Notes: generated by a model not told the origin, from the letters alone. A stretch of DNA of 58,270 bases from Zetaproteobacteria bacterium (GCA_003696795.1 RFFT01000012.1:1-58270), one strand, 5' to 3'. Shown: positions 30,835 through 45,787, counted from the first letter of the stretch. Translations and numbers: made by a program.

Positions 30835-32043
30835 TCAGTGCGCCACATCCTCCTCCGGATAGGCGCTGACGTGATGTAGGGACAGATCCGCACCCTGATA
30901 CTCCTGCTCTTCATCCAACCGCAATCCGATCACGGCCTTGATCGCGCCATACACCACGAACCCGCCAACCACCGCGATTGCAAACCCGGTCATCGTTCCC
31001 ACCAACTGGGCCATGAAAGTGACGCCACCCGCGCCACCGAGCGAGGTCGATCCAAAAATACCGGCTGCGACGCCGCCCCAGATCCCCGCGCCGCCGTGCA
31101 AGGGTACCACACCCAGCACATCATCAATGCGCATGCGATTTTGGATCAACTGAAATCCGAACACAAAGCCGGCACCGGCGACCGCGCCGATCACGATGGC
31201 CCCGATGGGGTGAACAATATCGGAACCCGCACAGATAGCGACCAATCCGGCCAACGCGCCATTGTGCACGAAGCCCGGATCGTTCTTGCCTGCGACCAGC
31301 GCCGCAATCAGGCCACCTACCATGGCCAGCAACGAATTCATCGCCACCAGACCGGAAGCGGCATCGGCCGTGCCGGCGCTCATCACATTGAAGCCAAACC
31401 AGCCGACGCAGAGGATCCATGACCCCAAAGCCAAATAGGGAATATTGGAAGGAAGAATCGCATGCACGCGACCATCCGCCGAATACCGTCCCTTGCGCGC
31501 GCCCAGCAGAACCACCGCACCCAGTGCGAGGAAACCGCCCATGCCATGCACGACGACGGAGCCCGCGAAATCGTGGAAGCTGGCGCCGAATGTTTTTTCC
31601 ATCCACTGCTGATAGCCGAAATTGCCGCCCCAAATCAGACCCTCATAGAACGGATAGACCAATCCCACCAAAATGGTGGTCGCCAGCGCGTTGGGCCAAA
31701 AGCGAACGCGCTCGGTGATTCCCCCTGAAATGATGGCCGGAATCGCTGCCGCAAAGGTCAACAGAAAGAAGAAGTGCACCATCTCATAGCCATTGCTCTT
31801 CTCCCCGATGACCGACAACTCGGACACCGGCGCAAAAAACGAAATGCCATAGGCGACCGAAAATCCGACGAAAAAATACGCCAGCGTGGAGAAGCCGAAA
31901 TCACTGATCACGCGCACCAGCGCATTGACCTGATTCTTCTTGCGCACCGTGCCCGCCTCGAGAAAGGCGAAGCCGGCATGCATGGCCAACACCATGGCCG
32001 CGCCCATGGTGAGAAAAAATACGTCAAATCCCGCAGTATTCAT
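30835..32043 (-). CDS. amtB: Ammonium transporter AmtB
   Basis: A 402-residue trimeric channel with about 11 transmembrane segments. Conserved parts: FLTMGAAMVLAMHAGFAFLEAGTVRKKN, FAGSVVVHGMGG (first pore histidine), GWFGFNVMSAG and PLHGGAGIWGG (second pore histidine). No cleavable signal peptide is evident. It lies 32 bases downstream of the PII gene, the usual glnK-amtB pair, and is expected to be blocked by unmodified PII when nitrogen is plentiful. Confidence 0.96.
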   Translation of the reverse strand: MNTAGFDVFFLTMGAAMVLAMHAGFAFLEAGTVRKKNQVNALVRVISDFGFSTLAYFFVGFSVAYGISFFAPVSELSVIGEKSNGYEMVHFFFLLTFAAAIPAIISGGITERVRFWPNALATTILVGLVYPFYEGLIWGGNFGYQQWMEKTFGASFHDFAGSVVVHGMGGFLALGAVVLLGARKGRYSADGRVHAILPSNIPYLALGSWILCVGWFGFNVMSAGTADAASGLVAMNSLLAMVGGLIAALVAGKNDPGFVHNGALAGLVAICAGSDIVHPIGAIVIGAVAGAGFVFGFQLIQNRMRIDDVLGVVPLHGGAGIWGGVAAGIFGSTSLGGAGGVTFMAQLVGTMTGFAIAVVGGFVVYGAIKAVIGLRLDEEQEYQGADLSLHHVSAYPEEDVAH

Positions 32044-32075
32044 GTGATTTACCCCCGTTTTCCATCACTGTCCAA

Positions 32076-32444
<369 letters not shown>

Positions 32445-33185
32445 TCAATAGGCGAAATTCACGCCTGCAACCACCTGGTTCGCATTCTTCGGCCGCGGCC
32501 CGCTGCCCAGCCCATCGTTCTGCCAGGCCGGAATGGACACCATCAGCGAAGGCGTCATCGTCACCGCATCGCCCAAGGCCACATCCTTGCTGATCGACAG
32601 GTCCACATGCCCGAGCCCCTTCTTGGTGGTCGGAAACTCATTGACCGAAGTCGCAGTCGCTGCCTTGCCGAAATAGAAACCAAAGTCCGCGCCCAGGTCG
32701 AAACCGCCGACATTGTGCGCCAGCGCCACATCCAGATAGGCGCTCTTCTTCCAGCCCTTTGCATTGGAATTCGTGGCATAGTAATAGGTCGCCGAAATCG
32801 GACCGTAGCCCAGGCCGGCATAGACCTCACCGGTATTGCCGGCGGCATTGTTCAGATACGAATAGTAGATATAACCGACCGAGATGCTCACACCGCTCAG
32901 CTCGGTGGAATAGTCCACAGTCCAGTCGAACTCGGTCACATTGCCGCCGGTGACATTGTTGCCCAGTGGCGCGGCAAACCAGACATTCGCCGACAAGCCC
33001 TCAGCAATGTCGAGGCCGAGATCACCCTGCACCGAGGCTGTCGGGCTCTGCTGCATACCTCGCCACATATACTGGCTGTACACCCCTATATCGCCGGCAA
33101 CGCCCTCTGCCTGCGCGGGCAGCATAGCAGCCAATCCGAACAGGCCCGCAAACATCGTGGTAAGCCATGCCTTCTTGATACACAT
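32445..33185 (-). CDS. TorF-family putative outer-membrane porin
   Basis: A 246-residue protein with a signal peptide ending AQA (about residue 26) and alternating aromatic beta strands ending in Tyr. The start of the mature part (GVAGDIGVYSQYMWRGMQQS) and the final VVAGVNFAY match the TorF/Gcw_chp putative porin family (TIGR02001). The ATG at 33185 follows GGAGCGA; upstream in-frame codons overlap the promoter. It is the first gene of the nitrogen operon, so it may help ammonium or another nitrogen source cross the outer membrane. That function is inference. Confidence 0.85.
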   Translation of the reverse strand: MCIKKAWLTTMFAGLFGLAAMLPAQAEGVAGDIGVYSQYMWRGMQQSPTASVQGDLGLDIAEGLSANVWFAAPLGNNVTGGNVTEFDWTVDYSTELSGVSISVGYIYYSYLNNAAGNTGEVYAGLGYGPISATYYYATNSNAKGWKKSAYLDVALAHNVGGFDLGADFGFYFGKAATATSVNEFPTTKKGLGHVDLSISKDVALGDAVTMTPSLMVSIPAWQNDGLGSGPRPKNANQVVAGVNFAY

Positions 33186-33241
33186 TCTTGTTCGCTCCTT
33201 TATAGCTTTTGACACCGCAACCGCGGCCGCCCATCTATCAA

Positions 33242-33256
33242 GCAAGGACTGTGCCA
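33242..33256 (-). promoter_or_regulatory. Sigma-54 promoter for the TorF-glnK-amtB operon
   Basis: Read on the minus strand the sequence is TGGCACAGTCCTTGC, an exact match to the -24/-12 consensus TGGCAC-N5-TTGC. The -12 element ends 57 bases before the TorF start codon, leaving a leader of about 45 bases. This predicts RpoN- and activator (NtrC)-dependent expression on nitrogen limitation. I did not find a clear NtrC box in 33257-33413, so the activator site is unassigned. Confidence 0.88.
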
Positions 33257-33413
33257 AACGAGAAAAAGCGGCGCATACAGTATTCCCGTTTCGTCGTCCA
33301 ACCCATGCGCGCCCATCTGATAGACATAACTGCTCATAATTTAGGCACACTCAACTCACGCTACCGCTAGCGCATCGGAGCGACTACAATCGCGGCACTG
33401 TCTGGAGGCATAG

Positions 33414-35174
<1,761 letters not shown>

Positions 35175-35182
<8 letters not shown>

Positions 35183-36488
35183 CGTCCCTCCCCTGAGCGC
35201 GACGACGCGCCTTAAGCCAACGCAAGCGCTCGCCCAAAGTGCGCTCGAAACCACGATCGACCGGCGAATACAGCGTCCGTTCGGGTACCTGATCGGGAAA
35301 ATGGCGCTGACTGACCACGGCGTCCGGCGCATCATGGGCATATTGATAGCCTCGTCCATAGCCCAGTTCGCGCATGACACGGGTCGGCGCATTGCGCAAA
35401 TGCATCGGCACCTCGGCCTCGGACGTTTCCCGTGCCAGCTTGCGCGCCGCCTTTTCCGCCATGTACAGCGCATTGCTCTTTGGCGCCAACGCCAGATAAA
35501 CGGCCGCCTCGAACAGCCCCTGTTCGCCTTCCGGAGACCCAAGCACCTCGTACATCCGCAACGCATCCAAGGCAACAGTGAGCGCGCGCGGATCGGCAAG
35601 GCCAACATCCTCGCTGGCCATGCGAATCAAACGCCGGGCGAGATACAACGGCTCCTCGCCCCCCTCCAGCATGCGCGCCAGCCAATAGCAGGCCGCATCG
35701 GGATCGGAATCGCGCACCGACTTGTGCAGCGCGGAAATGAGATCGTAATGGGCGTCGCCCGCGCGGTCATATCGCGCCGCGCGTGTCGCCAGATAGCGCG
35801 CCACTTGTTCCGCGTTCCAGCGTCCGGCACGGGTCTCGTGCAAGGCTTCCAGCTGGTTCAAAGCATAGCGCGCATCGCCATGACTGTGTTTTGCGAGCAT
35901 ACGCCGTGCGTCGCCGGTCAATGCGAACGCCGGCGACCGTCGCGCCAACTCGGCACAACCGCGCTGCACAATGCGCTCAATATCCTCGCTCGAAAGTGGC
36001 TTGAGCACCACTAACCGACAGCGGGACAGCAAGGCGTCATTGAGTGAAAAGGACGGATTTTCCGTCGTTGCGCCCACCAGGATCAACGTACCATCCTCAA
36101 TATAAGGCAGCAGCACATCCTGTTGGGCCTTGTTGAAGCGATGAATCTCGTCAAGGAACAACAACCAGGTTTCATTGCGTTGGCGCGCGCGTTGGACCAC
36201 CTCGCGTATCTCGGCCTTGCCGGCCGAAACCGCGGACAACTGCGCAACGGGCAATCCCGCGCGGCGCGCCATCATCAAGGCCAATGTGGTCTTGCCCACA
36301 CCGGGCGGTCCCCAAAAGATGCAGGATGTCGCCCTTCCTTCACGCAGCATGGCGGCCAGCCACGCATCCTTGCCCGTCAAATTCTGTTGTCCGACGAAGT
36401 CTTCCAATCGCTCCGGCCTTAGCCGATGCGCCAACGGCACCCGTGTTACGGGCGATTCCTCGATGAGCGAAGCTTGTTTTCCGGTCAT
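35175..36488 (-). CDS. rarA: Replication-associated recombination ATPase RarA
   Basis: A 437-residue AAA+ protein of the clamp-loader class acting at stalled forks. Order: LAHRLRPERLEDFVGQ, Walker A GPPGVGKTT at 60-68, Walker B DEIH at 113-116, sensor VGATTENPSFSLNDALLSRC, then the RarA C-terminal tetramer domain with MASEDVGLADPRAL and YKYPHD-like GYQYAHDAPDAVV. In E. coli and relatives lolA-rarA follow ftsK; here a FadL-type gene has come between. Confidence 0.95.
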
Positions 36489-36493
36489 ACGCC

Positions 36494-37609
36494 CTAGAAA
36501 TGGCGTGACATCGACACGGCAATGGTTTGTCGGCGATCCCGATAGGTTCCCGCAAACGCGCCGGTCACCACCCGTTTGGGATAAAAGGTATAGCTATAGG
36601 CCGCGTCGAGATGCAACCCAAACGCGTCACCGCCAAACCCGATGGACACCCGATGCCCATCCTGATCCGCGATCATCGGATTCATGCCTTGGGCGCGCTG
36701 CGCGCCCTGCTCGAACGCATAGCCTAAACGCGCCTCGGTACCTTCCCGCCAAGTCCATACCAGCCCGCTGGCAAAGGACACCGTGTCGCGCATGGCCAGT
36801 GGATTGGCTGCCACAACCGCGCCCGCGCTGGAACGCAAGTTCATATCGCGCATGCGTGACCAGCGCGCCCATGTCACATCGCCCTCGATCCGCCAGCGGT
36901 CGGCCACCTGCCATGCCAGCCCGGCCTGAACGCGGTCGGGCAAACGCACCTTCAACGACCGGCCCGCATTGCTTAGGTTGATCGAGCTGCCACTGCGCGC
37001 CATCACTCCCAGCGACCAGCCCGGCAAAAATTTCCACATCAGTGAAGCATGGGCTCCAAAGCTGGCATAGTCGCGCGCCTGAAAGATCGTCGCCCCACGC
37101 TGTAGATTGATATCACTCAAATACCAATCCAGGCCCATGCTCATCGCCAAGGAACTGTTCCAGGCATAGACCGCATCGGCGGCCACATCATCCACGCGCA
37201 ACGTGGTCACCCCGTTGGCGACCCCGAACACACTGCCCCAATCGTTTTGCAGGTAGTACATCGGGGTATACGCAAAGGTGAAGCCGATGTTGCCGTCCAG
37301 CGGCATCCACCCGGCATGCACATAAACCTGATTCGGCTCCAAGCCCAGATTGGGCGCCACCCCGCCCGCAAGACGGACCGACGAATTGCGATAATCCACA
37401 AGATAACCCAACTGGGCATCCCAACCCACCTGCCAGGCCTTGCCCGAGGGATTGTACATCGCCGCGGAAACATCATCCGCCGTGGCGACAAAGGCATTGC
37501 CGCGCCCGGTGGCCGACGCGGAAAGCTCTGTCTGCATAAAGCCATTGGCGATCGCCGACGATGCCGTCAGCGGAAAGACGCAAAGCAGGAACAAAACTCG
37601 TTTCAACAT
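36494..37609 (-). CDS. FadL/TodX-family outer-membrane transport protein
   Basis: A 371-residue protein with a signal peptide. The mature N-terminal plug segment NGFMQTELSASATGRGNAFVATADDVSAAMYNPSG is typical of FadL channels for hydrophobic compounds. The C-terminus ends in FYPKRVVTGAF...SMSRHF, the aromatic end of the last beta strand. Substrate may be fatty acids or other hydrophobics. The start could be one codon upstream (37612). It is inserted between lolA and rarA with short gaps (11 and 5 bases), so it is probably co-transcribed. Confidence 0.9.
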   Translation of the reverse strand: MLKRVLFLLCVFPLTASSAIANGFMQTELSASATGRGNAFVATADDVSAAMYNPSGKAWQVGWDAQLGYLVDYRNSSVRLAGGVAPNLGLEPNQVYVHAGWMPLDGNIGFTFAYTPMYYLQNDWGSVFGVANGVTTLRVDDVAADAVYAWNSSLAMSMGLDWYLSDINLQRGATIFQARDYASFGAHASLMWKFLPGWSLGVMARSGSSINLSNAGRSLKVRLPDRVQAGLAWQVADRWRIEGDVTWARWSRMRDMNLRSSAGAVVAANPLAMRDTVSFASGLVWTWREGTEARLGYAFEQGAQRAQGMNPMIADQDGHRVSIGFGGDAFGLHLDAAYSYTFYPKRVVTGAFAGTYRDRRQTIAVSMSRHF

Positions 37610-37620
37610 CATGGATACTC

Positions 37621-38241
37621 CTAGCGTCGGGGCTGTACATCGATGACATCCACCCCTTTCGGGACCGCGAAGCTAAAGCGTTGCGAGGGCGGCGCAACCA
37701 ACGAACAGCGTGTAAAACGAATGCGATTGCGATTACCCAGCGCATCCGTGCTTTCCACATAGGCCAAACGACCATCGGCACGGTCAAAGGCCAACCATAC
37801 CGGCGCCATCGCACCGACCCGAATGCGATATGCATCCCTGCCCCTTTCGTGGCGCACATCCAACAGCGTCAAACGACCCGACTCCAGGCGCCCATCCAGC
37901 AGACGCATCACCAACGGATCGACGGCATCCAGATTGCTCATCCGCTCCACCTGCATCAGATCCGGCTCGTAATGCCAGATCAAACGCCCATCGCCGAGAT
38001 ACAATTGCGCATAAGGCTCGCGATACTCCCATCGAAAACGCCCCGGACGCAACACTTCGAGCGAACCGGCATACCGCTGCACCTGACCATCGGACAAGTA
38101 CACCTCCTGTTCGAAGGTGCAGGAAAATCCCACGCTGTTCGAAAATGCGGCGATGCGCTGCCGCAGGGTCGCCTGATCATCCGCGGCAAAAGCGCTTAGC
38201 GTATAGCTGCACAACAACAAAGCGCACCAGAGTGGACGCAT
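37621..38241 (-). CDS. lolA: Outer-membrane lipoprotein carrier protein LolA
   Basis: A 206-residue periplasmic chaperone that takes lipoproteins from LolCDE to LolB. A signal peptide ends near AFA (about residue 20). FSCTFEQEVY, GSLEVLRPGRFRWEYREPYAQLYLGDG and IWHYEPDLMQVE are LolA hallmarks. The ATG at 38241 shares one base with the ftsK stop (TGATG). The ftsK-lolA pair is conserved in gammaproteobacteria. Confidence 0.94.
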   Translation of the reverse strand: MRPLWCALLLCSYTLSAFAADDQATLRQRIAAFSNSVGFSCTFEQEVYLSDGQVQRYAGSLEVLRPGRFRWEYREPYAQLYLGDGRLIWHYEPDLMQVERMSNLDAVDPLVMRLLDGRLESGRLTLLDVRHERGRDAYRIRVGAMAPVWLAFDRADGRLAYVESTDALGNRNRIRFTRCSLVAPPSQRFSFAVPKGVDVIDVQPRR

Positions 38242-40427
38242 CACTCGATCACCCCGCCGCCCTGCTCTTGAGAGCGCGCCAACACCTTGCGAATGCCGCC
38301 CGCGCCCGGCGCGCTGACCAACCCCTCTCGTTCCATTTGTTCGACAATCCGGCTGGCCCGATTGTACCCGATACGCAGATAGCGCTGCACCATCGAAACA
38401 GAGCATTGCCCTTTCTCGATCACCAGTTGCGCCGCCTCGTCGTATTTCTCGTCATGCGCATCGTCTCCTCCACCAGCACTTTCCCCATCCGGGCTGGCCG
38501 GTGTCTCGAATACCTCCTCGCGATATTCCGGTTTGCCCTGTTCCTTCAAATGTTCCACCAGGGCCACGACCTCCGCATCGGAAACAAACGCGCCGTGCAC
38601 GCGCTTCAAGTCCCGCCCGCCGCTCAAGAACAGGCTGTCGCCCTGACCGAGCAGTTGCTCCGCACCCATCTGATCGAGAATTGTGCGCGAATCGATCTTG
38701 GAGGAAACCTGAAAGGCAATGCGGCTGGGCAGGTTGGCCTTGATCAGCCCCGTAATCACATCCACGCTCGGACGTTGTGTCGCAAGAATCAAATGCAAGC
38801 CTGCCGCACGGGCCTTTTGCGCTAGGCGGCAAATCGACTGCTCCACCTCTTTGCCGGCCACCATCATCAGATCAGCCAATTCATCGATGATAATCACGAT
38901 ATAGGGCAGGCGTTCGGCGTTCTCCTCCTGCGCGGCCGAGCGGTTGTAGCTGGCGATATTGCGAACGCGCGCCTCGGACATCAGTTTATAGCGGCGCTCC
39001 ATCTCGTACACGGCCCACGCCAGCGCCTTGGCTGCCTTGTGCGGATTGGTCACCACCGGCACAAGAAGATGCGGAATGTCGTCATAGATGGAGAGCTCCA
39101 GCATCTTCGGGTCGACCAGGATCAGGCGCAAGTCTGCGGGCGTATGGGTCATCAGCAACGAGCAAATCATGCTATTGACCGATACGGATTTCCCCGAGCC
39201 CGTGGTGCCCGCCACCAACAAATGTGGCATCTTGGCCAGATCGGCAACCACCGGGTGCCCCGCAATGTCCACCCCCAACGCCAGCGGCAACACATGCCGC
39301 TTGTCGGCAAACGCCTCGCTCGCCATCACCTCGTGCAAGCTGACGGTTTCCCGTTGCTCATTCGGAATCTCAATGCCGATCACGCTCTTGCCTGGAATAT
39401 TGCCGGCCACCCGCACGCTGACCGCGGCCATGGCGCGGGCCAGGTCATCCTGCAAAGCGATGATCCGGCTGACCTTGGTGCCCGGCGCAGGCTCCAATTC
39501 AAACTGGGTCACCACCGGTCCCGGCTGCACCGCAACTACCTGTCCCTTGACGCGATAATCCAAAAGCTTCTTTTCCAGCATGCGCGCCATCGCCTGCAAC
39601 GCGGCCTGATCGGGCTTGCGCTTGGGCTTTGCACCCGCTGAGAACAGGTGCAGCCCGGGCAGCTTGAAACCGCTTGCCGCCGGCTCCTTCAACGCCAACT
39701 CAGCCTGCCGGCGCTGACGCGCCTGGGTGGAAACACGCACTTCCGCCGGCGGCGCGATCTCCGGCTCTTGCCGCGGCGTATCATTCTTCTGCTCGCGCTG
39801 CGCCTTGCGCCGTTGCTCACGCCCTTCCAGCCGGGCCTTGCGTTCACCGGCGGTGGCCCGCACACGCACCGTGATCCCGCCAAGCATCGACACCATGGCG
39901 CGCACAAGACCCATGCCACGCGCCAGCAACCCAAGCAGCGAAATGCGAGCCGCCGCAACAAAGCTGCTCAAGGCCAGGGTCAGCAATACAATGTCCCGAC
40001 CCAAGGCATGCAAGGCGTAGGACAGACTGGCGACGATACGCTTGCCTAACACCCCGCCCGACCCCACAGGCAAAGACAACAGGGACGACGGCACATGCGC
40101 CTGCAGCAATCCCGCCACCGCCAGGACAAAAGGCAGCCACATCCAAGCCATCCACCCTCCCAACAATGGGCGTCGAACTTTCGCAATGCGCCAGGCAAGC
40201 ACGCCCACCCCAACCACCAGAAGCCAAGCGGTCAGGCCCAGCAACTGATAGAGCATATCCGCCGTGTACGAACCAACCAGCCCCATCAGATTGCGCACAG
40301 GGGCGGTGGTTGCATGATTGAGCGAAGGATCGCCGGGATGATAGCTATAAAGGGACAATGCGAGCACCAGTGCCACCCCAACGACCAGCAGCGCCAGTGC
40401 CTCGCGCAGAATCGCGCGCACTTCCAT
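38241..40427 (-). CDS. ftsK: DNA translocase FtsK
   Basis: A 728-residue septal DNA pump. Four N-terminal transmembrane segments (within 10-165) are followed by only a short basic linker (about 185-250). The motor domain has Walker A AGTTGSGKS near 407-414 and Walker B IIIDELADLMM, and the winged-helix gamma domain at about 660-728 reads KOPS sites. The linker is much shorter than in E. coli (1329 residues), as in many bacteria. The ATG at 40427 overlaps the RNase J stop (TGATG). Confidence 0.96.
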   Translation of the reverse strand: MEVRAILREALALLVVGVALVLALSLYSYHPGDPSLNHATTAPVRNLMGLVGSYTADMLYQLLGLTAWLLVVGVGVLAWRIAKVRRPLLGGWMAWMWLPFVLAVAGLLQAHVPSSLLSLPVGSGGVLGKRIVASLSYALHALGRDIVLLTLALSSFVAAARISLLGLLARGMGLVRAMVSMLGGITVRVRATAGERKARLEGREQRRKAQREQKNDTPRQEPEIAPPAEVRVSTQARQRRQAELALKEPAASGFKLPGLHLFSAGAKPKRKPDQAALQAMARMLEKKLLDYRVKGQVVAVQPGPVVTQFELEPAPGTKVSRIIALQDDLARAMAAVSVRVAGNIPGKSVIGIEIPNEQRETVSLHEVMASEAFADKRHVLPLALGVDIAGHPVVADLAKMPHLLVAGTTGSGKSVSVNSMICSLLMTHTPADLRLILVDPKMLELSIYDDIPHLLVPVVTNPHKAAKALAWAVYEMERRYKLMSEARVRNIASYNRSAAQEENAERLPYIVIIIDELADLMMVAGKEVEQSICRLAQKARAAGLHLILATQRPSVDVITGLIKANLPSRIAFQVSSKIDSRTILDQMGAEQLLGQGDSLFLSGGRDLKRVHGAFVSDAEVVALVEHLKEQGKPEYREEVFETPASPDGESAGGGDDAHDEKYDEAAQLVIEKGQCSVSMVQRYLRIGYNRASRIVEQMEREGLVSAPGAGGIRKVLARSQEQGGGVIE

Positions 40428-42085
40428 CAAATCTCCAGCACCATCGGCAACACCATCGGACGACGCCCGATATTGCGCTTACACCAGCGCCGCACGAACA
40501 AACGCACCTCCTCCTTAGCCGCTTCAATGTCGCCAAGGGTTTCCTGCCCCAGCTGCTCGAGATGTCCCTGCAGCTCGCGACCGATTTCACCCAGGCACTC
40601 ATCGCTGACATCCGAGCTGAGCACCCCGCGCGCCACCAACTGCGGTTCGCCGAGCAAACGCCCCTCATATTGGCTGATCAGCACCGTCGCCGATATCATC
40701 CCATCCTCGGCAAGAATTCGCCGATCGCGCAACACCAGGTCGTCGATCTCGTCCCGGCTTGCGCCGTCGACAAACACCGCCCCGGCGCGGAACGCATCGC
40801 CATGTCGCACGCCCTGCTCATCGACCACCACGCTCTGGCCGTTCTCCGCAATAATCGTGCGATCGTGCGCAATACCGATGGCCGTGGCCAGATCGCGATG
40901 CTCGATCAGATTACGGTATTCGCCATGCACGGGATAGAAATAGCGGGGACGCACCAATTGCATCATCATCTTCAGCTCATGCGCCTGGGCGTGGCCGGAC
41001 ACATGCAGCGGCGCCATGCCGGCATGCCGGATGCGCGCGCCCCGTCGATAGATATGATTATACAAGCCGGCGATAATGCGTTCATTGCCCGGAATATTGC
41101 TGGAGGAAAACACCACCAGATCACCCTCACCCAGCTGGAAGCCGGGGAAACGCCCCTGCGCCATGCGCGCCAGCGCGGCCCGGCTTTCCCCTTGCGATCC
41201 AGTCGCGATCACCAGCAGTTCATGGTCGGGGACCTGATCAACCTGCTTGATGGGTACCATCGTCCCGGCGGGAATGGTCAACCGATTCAACCGCTGAGTA
41301 ATCTCGATATTGCGCTCCAAGCTTCGCCCGGCCACCGCAACCCGCCGGCCGCATGCTACCGCCGCGTCGATGATCTGCTGAATGCGAAACATGTTTGAGG
41401 CAAAGGTGGTGACCACGACCTTGCCTCGACAGCCGGCAATCGATTGCTTCAGCGCCGGACCCACAACCCGCTCGGATGGGCCACTACCGGCGCGGGTGGC
41501 ATTGGTTGAATCCGATGCCAGCAACACCACGCCCTCGTCCCCCAATTGGGAAAAACGATGAATTGCCGTCGGCCGACCATCGATCGGAGCGGGATCGAAA
41601 CGGAAATCGCCGGTATGCACGATCAAGCCCAGCGGCGTCTTGATCGCCAGCGAGCACGCATCCATGATCGAGTGCGTGACATGCACCGCCTCGACCTCGA
41701 ACGGGCCAATATGCACGCGCTCCCCGGGCCCCGCAAAAGGACGCAGCTCGGCTCTCTGTCCATGCTCGGACAGCTTGCCCTCGACCAAGGCCAAGGTGAC
41801 TGGCGTGCCATAGATCGGCAGCTTGAGATGAGGCCATAGATATGGCAGCCCGCCGATATGATCCTCATGGCCATGGGTCAATAAAATCGCATGCAGCTTC
41901 AAACCCAAGGCATCCAGCGCGGAAATATCGGGTACAACCACGTCCACGCCATGCTGTCCGGGTTCTGGAAAACCCATGCCACAATCGACGACAAGCGCAT
42001 CGCTGCCCCAGGCATAAACCATCATGTTTTTGCCGAACTCGCCGACCCCGCCGAACGGGAAGCAGCGGATACGCTTTTTCGCCAT
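40427..42085 (-). CDS. rnj: Ribonuclease J family protein
   Basis: A 552-residue metallo-beta-lactamase/beta-CASP nuclease. Metal motif HGHEDHIGG is at 71-79, with GDFRFDP, SDSTNA, the beta-CASP region with FASNMFRIQQII and GSQGE, and HVSGHA plus PVHGEYRN near the end of the catalytic part. RNase J has both endo- and 5'-exonuclease activity in RNA decay. It is unusual in the E. coli branch. The ATG at 42085 overlaps the pyrE stop (TGATG) and begins the conserved sequence. Confidence 0.93.
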   Translation of the reverse strand: MAKKRIRCFPFGGVGEFGKNMMVYAWGSDALVVDCGMGFPEPGQHGVDVVVPDISALDALGLKLHAILLTHGHEDHIGGLPYLWPHLKLPIYGTPVTLALVEGKLSEHGQRAELRPFAGPGERVHIGPFEVEAVHVTHSIMDACSLAIKTPLGLIVHTGDFRFDPAPIDGRPTAIHRFSQLGDEGVVLLASDSTNATRAGSGPSERVVGPALKQSIAGCRGKVVVTTFASNMFRIQQIIDAAVACGRRVAVAGRSLERNIEITQRLNRLTIPAGTMVPIKQVDQVPDHELLVIATGSQGESRAALARMAQGRFPGFQLGEGDLVVFSSSNIPGNERIIAGLYNHIYRRGARIRHAGMAPLHVSGHAQAHELKMMMQLVRPRYFYPVHGEYRNLIEHRDLATAIGIAHDRTIIAENGQSVVVDEQGVRHGDAFRAGAVFVDGASRDEIDDLVLRDRRILAEDGMISATVLISQYEGRLLGEPQLVARGVLSSDVSDECLGEIGRELQGHLEQLGQETLGDIEAAKEEVRLFVRRWCKRNIGRRPMVLPMVLEI

Positions 42086-42666
42086 CAATTGCTCCGGCTG
42101 CCCGGCTTCACAGCGGGCAATGTCCCCGCCCGGCACAGCGGGCAAGCATCCGGCGCGAAGGTCTCCACCTCCAGCGCCAACGCCGTTTGGTGCGGCACAT
42201 CGAAACGCCCCTCGACACTCGGTGCCCGATCCACCACCGCCAAAATCCGCACCGGTTCACCACCATGCCGGCGAACCACTTCCATGCACTCGCGCACCGA
42301 TCCACCGGTGGTAATCACATCCTCCACCACCAACAGTCGTGCGCCTTGCGGAATCGAGAAACCGCGCCTGAGCTGCATGTCGCCTTGCTTGCGTTCAGTA
42401 AAGATAAACGGCTTGTTCAACTGCCGCGCAACTTCCTGCCCAATGACCAGCCCTCCAATCGCCGGCGAAACCACCATGTCCACCCGAACATTTCCCAGCT
42501 TTTCAAGCAAGGTGCGCGCCAACGCCTCGGCGTTGCCCGGATGCATCAATACCAATGCCGACTGGAGGTAGCGCGATGAATGGCGCCCACTGGACAAGAT
42601 AAAATGCCCGTTCAGCAATGCACCCGCATCTTCATACATCGCTAGAATTTCTTGTTCCGTCACCAT
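42085..42666 (-). CDS. pyrE: Orotate phosphoribosyltransferase
   Basis: A 193-residue enzyme that joins orotate to PRPP in pyrimidine synthesis. The PRPP loop VVEDVITTGGS is at about 113-123, with HFILSSGRHSSRY and FTERKQGDMQLRRGF. Four cysteines are clustered or spread (CPLC near the end). It seems to head the pyrE-rnj-ftsK-lolA run, each junction overlapping as TGATG. AAGGTGGTG lies before the ATG. Confidence 0.95.
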   Translation of the reverse strand: MVTEQEILAMYEDAGALLNGHFILSSGRHSSRYLQSALVLMHPGNAEALARTLLEKLGNVRVDMVVSPAIGGLVIGQEVARQLNKPFIFTERKQGDMQLRRGFSIPQGARLLVVEDVITTGGSVRECMEVVRRHGGEPVRILAVVDRAPSVEGRFDVPHQTALALEVETFAPDACPLCRAGTLPAVKPGSRSN

Positions 42667-42691
42667 TCACCACCTTGTAAGAATTTGCCGC

Positions 42692-42746
42692 AGTATAGCA
42701 GTGTCGCGACCTTGCTTGAACCTTGCACCCCATGCGCTGCTATAAT
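42692..42746. promoter_or_regulatory. Divergent promoters for pyrE and the HAD gene
   Basis: Plus strand: a perfect -10 TATAAT at 42741-42746 with TTGAAC (42716-42721) 19 bases upstream. The predicted transcription start is at or within a base of the HAD ATG at 42754. Minus strand: a -10 TATACT (42697-42692) faces pyrE, with only a poor -35 (TTCAAG) overlapping the plus-strand -35. The leader for pyrE would be about 19 bases and includes AAGGTGGTG. Confidence 0.6.
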
Positions 42747-42753
42747 CCGTTCC

Positions 42754-45783
<3,030 letters not shown>

Positions 45784-45787
<4 letters not shown>

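Noticed and set aside
33257-33413. NtrC binding site upstream of the sigma-54 promoter
   Set aside because: I found no convincing GCACC-N-GGTGC type inverted repeat in this stretch, so none is claimed.
40358-41398. A 346-codon open frame antisense to RNase J
   Set aside because: The opposite strand carries an intact beta-CASP nuclease; the antisense frame is composition-driven.
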